NCBI GenBank assembly: GCA_015258065.1
Contig: JABZIZ010000002.1
Location: 62,001 to 126,000 of the forward strand
Reading direction: 5' to 3'
Origin: Lachnospiraceae bacterium
Lineage (GTDB): Bacteria > Bacillota > Clostridia > Lachnospirales > Lachnospiraceae
Length of the DNA: 64,000 bases
Below are positions 26,236 to 35,100 of the stretch, piece by piece. Under the pieces are notes generated by a model. That model ran no database searches and was not told where the DNA came from. It saw nothing but the letters and a program-made list of their open reading frames with translations. The position numbers and the translations under genes are program-made. The stretch's first letter is position 1. Each line of letters starts with the position of its first letter.

Positions 26236-27561
26236 GGCATGCCTTCTGTCCCCATAATATTTTCTCTTGTCCATATACATTTTTTGATCGACCTCTTTGA
26301 AGAGGGTATCGAACATTTCCTCTGCATTCTCATGCCAGACATAGCCGATTGCCAGGGAGATATCCTGTTTGGCGCAATCTCGTCTCAGGTCCTTGACCTT
26401 TTGTTTCACCCATTCTTCCGAAAGATCGTTTCCCACGGTTAGAAACTCATCCCCGCCCATCCGAAATACCGGGAGAGGTGCGAAGGTTTTTTGCAAAATC
26501 TCCGCCGTCTTGCGAATGAGGATGTCTCCTTCCTTATGTCCGAAGGTGTCATTGACCCGTTTCAAGCCATTGATGTCACAAAAGATGTAGCCAATGCTCT
26601 TCTCCGGATGAAAACTGTCCAGATAGGGAGAGAGCGCATGGCGATTGTTCAGCCCGGTCAGCTGGTCGATCCGACTCTGTCTCTCGATCTGCGCCATATT
26701 GTTCCGGTTTCGGAGGAGCGCCGTGATGAAATGTCCGAGCGTCTCATAGAGCATGGAGATATTCTCCATCCGTTCTATGGGGGGATTTCCCACCCCATAG
26801 AATCCGAGCCGTTTGTTCTTTTCGATAATGGGTCCGACCACCAGTGAGTGGATGTCCTGCATCCGAAGCAGATCATACATTAACGGATGGGCTTCTCTAT
26901 AATCCTCCACGTCCTGAACGAGGATGTTATGGTCTTCATCGAATTCTCTGTACCAGGAATCAATCAAATTGGTAAATGGAAGATTTTTGAGTCTTCCGAT
27001 CTGAGGCTTCACTCCTTCTTTGCACCACTCGTAGGTGTTATTGAAGGTTCCCCTTTCATTTTCTTCGTAGATAAAAACCCGATCACACTTTAGCTGCTCT
27101 CCCAGATAATGGAGCATGACCTCGATTGCCTCATCCGGATCGTTCTCGTTTAGGGCTACTGCAAGCGCCATATTGATCATCCGCTCGTTGGAGATCATGT
27201 TCTGCAGTCGTTCCGATTGCAATTCCTGCGCGTCAATATTGATGGCAATCTCTAGCAGGCGTCTCTTCCCATCTTCTTGGATCAGAGTGTCCTTGATGTC
27301 GTAATAATGTCCTGCTTCCGCATTAAAGCAGTCCCACTCATAAAACTCGCCTTCTTCCAACCGTCTTGCAGGGCGAAATGCAGCGGGACCTCCGAGCAGC
27401 TGAATCAGTTCCGCATACTTGCTTCTGCGTACCTCTTCGCCCTCTTCCAACTGCATCATCTTCCTGCCCTGGCGGTTCAGAAAAAGGAGTTCATCCGTTT
27501 CGGGATCGGAAATGGAGACGATCCCGGAGAAATTTTCAAAAATTTTTGCAATTCCATTCAT
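26218..27561 (-). CDS. PAS-GAF-GGDEF diguanylate cyclase
   Basis: A soluble 447-residue protein. An N-terminal PAS-like region (about 5-115), a GAF-like region (about 135-290) and a GGDEF domain (about 300-440) are seen. The signature FRMGGDEFL is intact, so c-di-GMP synthesis is expected, with DINGLKRVNDTFGH as the metal and substrate region. The frame extends to 27648, but its upstream part overlaps a promoter-like TATACT, so I chose the ATG at 27561. It lacks a clear ribosome site, so the start is uncertain. Confidence 0.88.
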   Translation of the reverse strand: MNGIAKIFENFSGIVSISDPETDELLFLNRQGRKMMQLEEGEEVRRSKYAELIQLLGGPAAFRPARRLEEGEFYEWDCFNAEAGHYYDIKDTLIQEDGKRRLLEIAINIDAQELQSERLQNMISNERMINMALAVALNENDPDEAIEVMLHYLGEQLKCDRVFIYEENERGTFNNTYEWCKEGVKPQIGRLKNLPFTNLIDSWYREFDEDHNILVQDVEDYREAHPLMYDLLRMQDIHSLVVGPIIEKNKRLGFYGVGNPPIERMENISMLYETLGHFITALLRNRNNMAQIERQSRIDQLTGLNNRHALSPYLDSFHPEKSIGYIFCDINGLKRVNDTFGHKEGDILIRKTAEILQKTFAPLPVFRMGGDEFLTVGNDLSEEWVKQKVKDLRRDCAKQDISLAIGYVWHENAEEMFDTLFKEVDQKMYMDKRKYYGDRRHAFIMGK

Positions 27562-27707
27562 GCCAAGTGATCTGTGCGCTGGTTCGCCAATTCCTTTCGT
27601 TGCACTTCCTGCAAGCAGGTGCACATTTAAGTATAACAAATTTTTCACATTCTGGAAATCGGCGGGAGGGAATTGCCCCTTGTATTCTCAAAAACAGGAT
27701 CGTTCCC

Positions 27708-28514
27708 TCAATCCAGGATTCTCCCATCGCGGGAAATCGTCACGACCTGCCACGGGATAAACTTTTCGGATGCCTGCAACGCCTGTTCCGCCGCATATTG
27801 CAAACCGCCGCAACAGGGCACCTCCATGCGGACGATGGTGACGCTCTTAATGTCATTATTGCGAAGGATCTCCGTCAGTTTTTCACTGTAATCCACATCG
27901 TCCAGCTTCGGACAACCGATGATGGTTGTCTTGCCTCTCATGAACTCCTCATGCATGTTGGCATAGGCGTAGGCGGTACAATCCGCTGCAATTAAGAGCT
28001 TCGCTCCGGCAAAAAAAGGAGCCTGCTCCGGCACCAGTTTGATCTGGCAGGGCCACTGTGCCAGGCGGGACTGCGGAACCCTCGGCTGCGCATAAGCCGG
28101 TGCCCCCGGATTCTCTTCCTGCCTGCTGTTTTCTTCCCGATTCTCTTCCTCTCTCTGATTGCCAAACTGCATCATGGCACTTCCCGGACATCCTGTAAAT
28201 TGCATCTTTTCTTCCTCCTGTTGTTTAAATTCATGCATTTTGAATTCATGCATTTCTCTCATCCCGACATTTCTTTTCTGTTCCTGTGCCGCCAGCACCG
28301 CTGCGTGATCGTAAGTCGGCGCTTCCCTCTCTTCAAAGGCAATGGCACCGGTCGGACATTCCGGCAAACAGTCTCCAAGGCCGTCACAAAAGTGCTCTCT
28401 TACCAGCTTTGCCTTTCCGTTTACGATGTCAATGGCGCCCTCATGACAGGCCGTTGCGCAAATGCCGCAGCCGTTGCATTTTTCCTCGTCAATGTGAATG
28501 ATTTTTCGAACCAT
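27708..28514 (-). CDS. 4Fe-4S ferredoxin-type protein with a C-terminal redox domain
   Basis: A 268-residue protein. Residues 1-65 carry two Fe-S motifs: CNGCGICATAC is canonical, while CDGLGDCLPECP is a variant seen in this family. A low-complexity charged linker (about 90-150) follows, including a perfect duplication of MHEFK. The C-terminal half has ADCTAYAY, IIGCPKLDD and EVPCCGG, cysteine motifs that may bind a second centre. Start at 28514 follows AAGGAGG. It is divergent from a Crp/Fnr regulator. Related pairs often neighbour the hybrid-cluster protein gene, which is not present here. Confidence 0.85.
   Translation of the reverse strand: MVRKIIHIDEEKCNGCGICATACHEGAIDIVNGKAKLVREHFCDGLGDCLPECPTGAIAFEEREAPTYDHAAVLAAQEQKRNVGMREMHEFKMHEFKQQEEEKMQFTGCPGSAMMQFGNQREEENREENSRQEENPGAPAYAQPRVPQSRLAQWPCQIKLVPEQAPFFAGAKLLIAADCTAYAYANMHEEFMRGKTTIIGCPKLDDVDYSEKLTEILRNNDIKSVTIVRMEVPCCGGLQYAAEQALQASEKFIPWQVVTISRDGRILD
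28224..28253. repeat. In-frame 15-bp duplication inside the ferredoxin-like gene
   Basis: TTTAAATTCATGCAT and TTTGAATTCATGCAT are adjacent 15-bp copies with one base difference. On the minus strand they encode MHEFK twice in the linker of the ferredoxin-like protein. Confidence 0.95.
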
Positions 28515-28659
28515 AGAACCTCCTTGTCTGACTTCCCGCTTCTGTGAGCCCGTCCGGTGCGAGGCTTCCCTCACCGAACAGCAATGCTTTATTCTTCCAG
28601 GCACCCCTTCCAGACTGAGGACTCCCCGCCGAATGGAAATGCTTTTCACCCGGATATCA

Positions 28660-28697
28660 TGCTATAATCATCTTGTTTTTTCCGTTGCTATAACAAC
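28660..28697 (+). promoter_or_regulatory. Promoter and possible operator of the Crp/Fnr gene
   Basis: An extended -10 (TGC then TATAAT at 28663-28668) reads toward the Crp/Fnr gene. Just downstream, GTTG-N6-CAAC at 28684-28697 is a short dyad that could be a Crp/Fnr-type operator. The region also lies upstream of the divergent ferredoxin-like gene. Confidence 0.55.
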
Positions 28698-28763
28698 AAT
28701 TTAACCCGCCACTTTGTTCCGATTGGATCTTTTCCGTCTTTTCGGCGCCCTCCAGGAGGCGTT

Positions 28764-29435
28764 ATGGATTTTGATTTCTTATTGCAAACCCGTCTGTTTC
28801 ACGGGCTGACTGCCCCCGAGCTTTCCGCCGCTCTTGCAGGGCTCCGGGCTTCTGAAAAAGTTTATGCCAAAGGAGCCCGGATTTTCAGTGCAGGGGAAGC
28901 GACCAATCGCTTCGCTCTGGTCCTTTCCGGTAGCGTCACCGTAGAAAGCAATGATTTCTGGGGCAACCGTACGATTCTTGGAAACATCGACAGGGGCCAG
29001 GTCTTTGCCGAAACCTTTGCCCTTCTTCCGGAAGAGCCGTTGCTCGTCGATGTGAATGCCAACGAAGACTGTCATCTGCTCTTTATCACGGTGGATGTTC
29101 TACTCTCGGGGGAAGACGGGGAGCGACCTTCCTGGATGCGCAAACTCTCTTCCAACCTGCTTTCGATTTCTCTTCACAAAAATCTGATGCTCTCCCGCCG
29201 CAGTTTCCACACAGCACCCAGGTCGATTCGTGCGCGGGTCATGTCCTATCTGAACACCCTCTGCCTCCAGACCGGAAGCGATACCTTCACCATTCCTTTT
29301 GACCGGCAGCAACTCGCCGACTATCTGAATTTAGAGCGCAGCGCCCTCTCCAAAGAACTGGGCAAAATGCAGAGAGACGGTCTGATCGCATTCAAAAAAA
29401 ATCGCTTCACCATCCATTCAGACGGTGAAGCGTGA
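28764..29435 (+). CDS. Crp/Fnr-family transcriptional regulator
   Basis: A 223-residue regulator with a cyclic-nucleotide-like N-terminal sensor fold (about 5-125, including VLSGSVTVES and GQVFAETFALLPEEP) and a C-terminal winged helix (about 150-220) with FDRQQLADYLNLERSALSKELGKM. No cysteine cluster of the Fnr type is visible at the N-terminus, so oxygen sensing by an Fe-S cluster is unlikely. The divergent ferredoxin-like gene is the probable target. The 3' end contains a terminator for the convergent glycosidase gene. Confidence 0.9.
   Translation: MDFDFLLQTRLFHGLTAPELSAALAGLRASEKVYAKGARIFSAGEATNRFALVLSGSVTVESNDFWGNRTILGNIDRGQVFAETFALLPEEPLLVDVNANEDCHLLFITVDVLLSGEDGERPSWMRKLSSNLLSISLHKNLMLSRRSFHTAPRSIRARVMSYLNTLCLQTGSDTFTIPFDRQQLADYLNLERSALSKELGKMQRDGLIAFKKNRFTIHSDGEA
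29394..29432 (-). terminator. Intrinsic terminator of the GH3 gene, inside the Crp/Fnr coding end
   Basis: CGCTTCACC (29403-29411) pairs with GGTGAAGCG (29424-29432). On the minus strand the stem is followed by eight T residues (the A-run at 29394-29401). This fits an intrinsic terminator for the minus-strand GH3 gene, lying within the last codons of the convergent Crp/Fnr gene. Confidence 0.85.
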
Positions 29436-29493
29436 TGAAACTCCGGTTTCAAAAATTCCCTTCCGGACAGTCCGATCCCCTGCCTTAGCTGTC

Positions 29494-32031
29494 TCATCCC
29501 TTCTCGCAGAAGTTGGATTGCATGACGCAGTCCACCAGCCTTGCGACGGAGCGCTTGAGGTCTTCGATCTTCAGGCTTCCGGAAGCAAGCTCCTCTCTCA
29601 TGTTTTGATGGTCGTTCTCACACCCCGGCATCACCAGGTCGTTTCCCGCCCTCATGCATCCGCTTGCCGTGCAATCCGGGCCGTTGTGGGTGGTGGTCCA
29701 GTCGGTCATGATCAGTCCGCCGAATCCCCACTCCTTTCTGGCAACCTTGGTACAGGTGTCATAGCAGTTGGCGGCGTGAATTCCGTTGATCTTATTGTAG
29801 CTCGTCATGATGGCAAAAGGCGAAGAGGTGCGGACGGCAATCTCAAATCCCTTCAGGTAAATTTCCCGAAGCGCACGTTCAGAGAGGATCGAATCGCTCG
29901 CCATACGATTGTCTTCCTGATTGTTGCAGGCAAAATGTTTGATCGTGGTTCCGACGCCCGCAACCGACTGCACGCCCTGCGTAATCGCCGCCGCCATGGT
30001 TCCGGAGATCAGGGGATCTTCGGAATAATATTCGAAGTTTCTGCCGCAGAGCGGATTTCTGTGGATATTCATACCCGGAGCCAGCCAGAGCGTCACCCCG
30101 AAGTGAACCGCTTCATGGCCAACCGCCTTGCCGACCTTTTTTAGCACCTCCGGATCCCAGGTCTGTGCCAGCAGCGTTCCGCAGGGGAAGGCAGTTGCAT
30201 ACTGATAGTAAATCTCTCCCGTATACTGTGGCTCTTCCTTCGCCAAAAAACCGTCTTCCAGGCCTCCGAGAGGCGGCATGCTGACTGGGACGCCATTCTG
30301 TGCCCCATACTTCCTGCAAAGCCGAAGCCCTGCCGGTCCATCTGCGAGAGCAATTTCGGATAAGCCTTCCTCTTTGGCGCAGGAACTGGTCTGCGCAGCG
30401 GCACCGGGCACGATATTGCCGGTATCCCCCAGGCAGGAGGCCTCTCTTTTTTCCGGTACAAAGCCTGTTGCCAGCTTGATCAGCTGCTCCTGCGACAGCT
30501 TGTCCACAAAGTTCCCTGCTTCCTCTGAAAATCCAGGATCCTCCACCTCATACAATACCTTCCGCGCCTTGATGTCTCCGTCATGCAGGATGATCTCTCT
30601 GCCACACTCCATCGCTTCCCGGATCCAAACGTCTCTGCGCTCCTCCAGCTTCTTTTTCACTTCTCCTTCCGGCGTAAATCGCGGGATCTCCTGCTGCGGC
30701 TGACAAATATGTTCTACTTCATAGAAGCAGAGTTCATCCGTAACCCGAATCTCTCCCGCCGTTTCGGCTCTCTCCAGCGCATTCCCTACCTGCAACACAT
30801 ATTCGCCCGCCTTGAGAATATAACTCGATTTCGCTTCGGAAAAAGAAGCCAGCGCATACAGCGGGAAACGAATTTCGATTTCCTGTTCATCTCCGGGGGC
30901 TAACAATCTCGTCTTGGCATAGCCGACGAGCCTGCGCAGCTCTCCTCCTTCTTCTCCCTGCGGGCAGGAGGCATAGACCTGTGCGACTTCACGACCGCTT
31001 ACGCCTCCCGTGTTGCGTACACGGACCGTTACGCCGATTTCCGGGTCTTCCGTCCCCAGATGATAATGCTTCAGTCCCAGTGTCCTCACCTCAAACCCGG
31101 TATAGGAGAGACCGAACCCAAATCCGTAACGCACCGGGACGCCGTAGGTGTCAAAATAACGATATCCCACATAGAGATCTTCCGCGTATATTTCATGATC
31201 CACATCGTTGTTGTTATGGGAAAAACTCTCTGCGTTCGGATAATCCTCATAGTTCATCGCCCAGCTGTCGGTCAGTTTGCCCGAAGGGTTGACCTTTCCC
31301 GTCAGCACATCCGCAACCGCATTTCCCGCCTCCATTCCGGGCTGGTGAATGTAGAGAATCGCATCCAGATTTTCGATTTCGTCCGCGATTTGTAAATCCA
31401 CCAGACCGCCGGTATTCAAGATCAGCACCACATGCTGATAGTGTTTCGACAGCTGTTTTAACGAGTTTTCTTCGGTTTCTGTGAGCTGGTAATCGCCTTC
31501 CTTGTTGAACCGGTCGGCCCCCTCCCCTGCGGTTCTGGCAAGTACGTACAGGGCGACGTCCGCCTCTTTCTTTTCATCGACTGCCGTATCCGGAAGATCG
31601 CCCTCCGGCACATGGAAGGGTGTAGCGAAATAGGTCATTGCCACGGCATAGTCGCCGCCCCCATCCTTCTGTGCTTTTTCAAAAATCCCGTCTCTCCAGG
31701 CGATTCTGGCATCGTCATATTTTTTTTGGTAGCGGTCCAACCAGTCGCTCGTGGTAATCCGAAAGCCTGCGTTTAAAAGCCCTTCTCTGATGGAGACGGT
31801 GGGTCTGGAATTGACATCCCCTGAACCGGTGCCTCCCTTAATGGTCTTCTCTGCCCCCGCTCCGTATAATGCAATCGGCTTCTTTAAGGAAAGCGGTAAG
31901 ATGCCTTCGCGATTGCGCAAAAGGACAAAACCTTCTGCCGCAGCCTCTCTGGCGATTTCTCTGTGCCTTTTCTCATATTCCCCGGATTCTTGTCCCGCGG
32001 TTCCTGTTAAAGTTCTCTCCACTGCTCTCAT
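29494..32031 (-). CDS. GH3 beta-glycosidase with permuted domain order
   Basis: An 845-residue family 3 glycoside hydrolase. The order is reversed from the usual one: the C-type alpha/beta domain comes first (about 15-290, with EGFVLLRNREGILPL and GGTGSGDVN), then a fibronectin III-like domain (about 320-420), then the catalytic TIM-barrel domain (about 540-845, with LWLAPGMNIHRNPLCGRNFE and KHFACNNQE). The nucleophile is Asp777 in LIMTDWTTTH. No signal peptide is seen, so the enzyme is probably intracellular. Similar permuted GH3 enzymes are known from rumen clostridia. Substrate cannot be read from sequence. Confidence 0.92.
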   Translation of the reverse strand: MRAVERTLTGTAGQESGEYEKRHREIAREAAAEGFVLLRNREGILPLSLKKPIALYGAGAEKTIKGGTGSGDVNSRPTVSIREGLLNAGFRITTSDWLDRYQKKYDDARIAWRDGIFEKAQKDGGGDYAVAMTYFATPFHVPEGDLPDTAVDEKKEADVALYVLARTAGEGADRFNKEGDYQLTETEENSLKQLSKHYQHVVLILNTGGLVDLQIADEIENLDAILYIHQPGMEAGNAVADVLTGKVNPSGKLTDSWAMNYEDYPNAESFSHNNNDVDHEIYAEDLYVGYRYFDTYGVPVRYGFGFGLSYTGFEVRTLGLKHYHLGTEDPEIGVTVRVRNTGGVSGREVAQVYASCPQGEEGGELRRLVGYAKTRLLAPGDEQEIEIRFPLYALASFSEAKSSYILKAGEYVLQVGNALERAETAGEIRVTDELCFYEVEHICQPQQEIPRFTPEGEVKKKLEERRDVWIREAMECGREIILHDGDIKARKVLYEVEDPGFSEEAGNFVDKLSQEQLIKLATGFVPEKREASCLGDTGNIVPGAAAQTSSCAKEEGLSEIALADGPAGLRLCRKYGAQNGVPVSMPPLGGLEDGFLAKEEPQYTGEIYYQYATAFPCGTLLAQTWDPEVLKKVGKAVGHEAVHFGVTLWLAPGMNIHRNPLCGRNFEYYSEDPLISGTMAAAITQGVQSVAGVGTTIKHFACNNQEDNRMASDSILSERALREIYLKGFEIAVRTSSPFAIMTSYNKINGIHAANCYDTCTKVARKEWGFGGLIMTDWTTTHNGPDCTASGCMRAGNDLVMPGCENDHQNMREELASGSLKIEDLKRSVARLVDCVMQSNFCEKG

Positions 32032-32101
32032 TGTTCTCCCTCCTTGCCATCACAAGCATTCGGTTCCAATGCGCTTATTCTAGCAAAAAGAAGTTCTTAT
32101 T

Positions 32102-35100
32102 TCATCTGCTTCCCTTCTTTTTTTGTTCCCCTCCGGCAAGGATGAGGAGGACGGCTGCGCAACTACACAGCACGGCCGCCCCGGTGTGCATGGCCAGGTC
32201 AAAGCCGTCTCCGGTCAGCGCCCTGCGCATGCCGAGTACCGCCGGCGAATCCAGAAGAGATGGTTTCTCCGACTTCCCCTCTGTCCCTCTTCTGGCACCA
32301 AGTACATCTCCCCCCTGGGGCACGGATCCTCCCCGGATTCCCGGTGTTCCCGGATTCGTTCCGGGTGTTTCTCCTGACGTCCCCGGTGTCGTTCCTCCTC
32401 CCGGTGCCACATAGGTATTGGTGAAGGTGCAGGCAGACGCTGCGGGGAGAAGTTCCCCTCCCCGTTCTATGGTTCTCTTCCCGATCGTTTGGTGAGTGTT
32501 CTCATCGATGCGGATTTCATAGGTAATCGTATAACTCGTCTCGTCGTAGGTATAGTTGGCTGCCCCCGTGTTGATTTCTTTTAGCCGGTACGCATAAGTG
32601 CCCGCCTGGGTGAAGGACAGTGACCCTAAGGTCATCTCTTTCTCTGTTCCCGTCTGCAAACTGGCCTGTACGCTCTCTGCATTCAATCCATTCGGCATCG
32701 GCAAATAAGACCTGCCGCCCGGAAGAGTGTTGGGATCCGGAACTGCCGTCCATTCAAACACAAAGGTTTCCGGTCTGGCGTTGGCACCGCTCACTTTCTT
32801 ATGCACGATGGGTGCATCCATCACAATCCCCGGCTTCACCAACCCGACGTCATAAGACTTCTCTTCCTTCTCCGACGCAGGAGATACCTCCAGGCTCGCC
32901 TTGTTTTGATCGGCATCCGGGGTAAAGACCATGTTGTCTCCTTTAACGGTGAAGGAGGAGTATGTATGCGCATCCCGGGTGACCACCACCTTGTACTGGT
33001 TTCCGGAAGAATAAGCTCCATTCACCAATCCTTCGAAGCGGTAGGCGCCGTTTCGATCCGTTGTCACTTCTTCTTTTAACACAGGATTTAAAGGATCTTT
33101 CACATCATACAGCTGCACCTTTACCCCGGCAGCCGCCTCTTCTCCCGCATCCCTTTTTCCGTTTACAGCGCCGTTCACATTTTGATCCACCCAAACTGTT
33201 CCTTTGATGATGCCGGGGCTTAACATCGCCGCTACCGGTTCTCCGGCAACCCAGGAGGTGGAGTTCGTGTATTTCCTGAGAAAATAAGGCTTCCAGACGT
33301 TTTTCGTCCCCATCTGTGCTTCCGTTACGCCCTCATCCACACCCAGATCGAAAACCGCCTGATAATCATCCTGATTCACGATCGCCTTATGGTCATCTGT
33401 TCCCACCCAGACCATTTTGACAAAGTTCACCGCTTTCCAGTCAGATGGGCTCCACCTGGACGTCGCACCCTGCTCGGTCCAGGTCTCGTCGTCCCAGTTC
33501 TCATAATGGGCTGTGGGATTCACGTTTTTGGCATAATAGACCCGAAATCCTTTCGGCACCCTGCTCAGTCCGTGCCGAAGTACATTGTTGTATTGAAATT
33601 TACCCTCCGGATTGATGGTATTTCCCCAGTCCTGATCCACTTTCGGTATCGGGAAATAGACAGAAAATTCCGTCACCGGATTGCTGGTAAAATTCTGTAC
33701 CCTCAGTTTGTAATTGGCCTCTCTCCGCATCTTCATAATCGTCTCCGGATTACGCGGGTCGTAGGTTCTATACATGCTGTCCACTTCCTGCTCTTTCTTG
33801 GCGGAAGAAGAAACGGTAAGCTCCTCCGTCGGCAGGATCGTAATCGGATCCATCCTGCCAATCCATTTTCCCTTCGGATTGCTTCCCAGAAGCTGGTAAT
33901 CATCCTTAAACAGCCGGACGTTATGATTCTCGCTCGCGCGGTATTCCACGGGGTATTTGGTGTCTGCATTGTATTCCACCCACATCAGATCCGAATACGT
34001 CCCATAAGGATCGGAGATCTTCGGCTTGTAATCGTAGGAGATCCAGGATCCGTTGTACTGGGAATCCGTCGATAAAGGCGTGTTCAGAAGCGACGCCTGC
34101 GACAGGACATTGCCTCCCACCAATCTGGCATCATATTTCTCCTGGTCCTTGATTATCTTTGTAAAATCCAGTTTATAGACCTTCCCCTTCGAATATTGGG
34201 CAGGTAGATTAAAAGCGGAAGCGGGTTTCTCTGTAATGATCGGCTGCGGCCCGTTCTCGTCTGACAGATACTTTTTGTTTTGGATCTGGAAGCCGCCTCC
34301 CCTCGCATAGTGCATCTGAATATTGGTAAAGTCTTCCCCATAAGGGCTGATCAGGTAGATGGCATCGATCAGCTGCGCATTCTGCGGCGTCCAGTCATGG
34401 AAGTGCACCTTGGATTTTATATGTCCTTCTTCTCCGGCTTTGACTTGATTATTCGGGTCATAATCGAGGGTATTTCCCAATACCAGACTCTTGCCTTGCA
34501 GTCCGTTAAAAGTCCTGCCCACAATCGTCGTGTACTCCGAGTTCTTCCCCTCCCCGCTGTTCTTTTCATCGCCTGGCGCGTGCGCAGCAGGCTGCGTGAC
34601 ATTGGCAATCTCGATTTTGTTCTCAATCTGTCCCGATGTGACCTCAACCGGGTCCCCCTTCAGGACCTTGGCGTGGAAGCGGTATAAATAGGATTCACTA
34701 TTGCTGTATGAATTTTTGTCTCTCGAAGCTGCATCACTGATCAAGCTGCGGGCAGGAATCGTGTCCATCTGGAAGGTGATTTCCTTGAGATAAATGCCGG
34801 AATCTCCGCCAATCCCCAGGTCCTTCAAATTCAGGGTGCTTCCTCCGGTATAAAGCATCGGTCCGGAAATCGCCCCTGTTGCGGAATTCCAGGTTTTGAC
34901 CCAGATGTCGCTGATCGTGTGATCCCCTGCTACACTCTGCGGGAGCCTCTGCTGCGTCACACCGATCATCCCCTTCTTCTTGACATCATAAGTGATCGTC
35001 ACCTGCTTCTTCGCACTGTCCTTTAACCCTCTGTTGCCAAAAAAGAAATAGCCCGCACTGCGTTCCTGATTGAATTCGTACCCCGGAGCGCCCATATACA

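Noticed and set aside
28150..28215. Internal ATG with an AGGAGGAAGA site in the ferredoxin-like gene, as if a second gene started there
   Set aside because: Related proteins, from memory, are one continuous chain with a variable linker here; the site probably reflects the Glu-rich linker codons.
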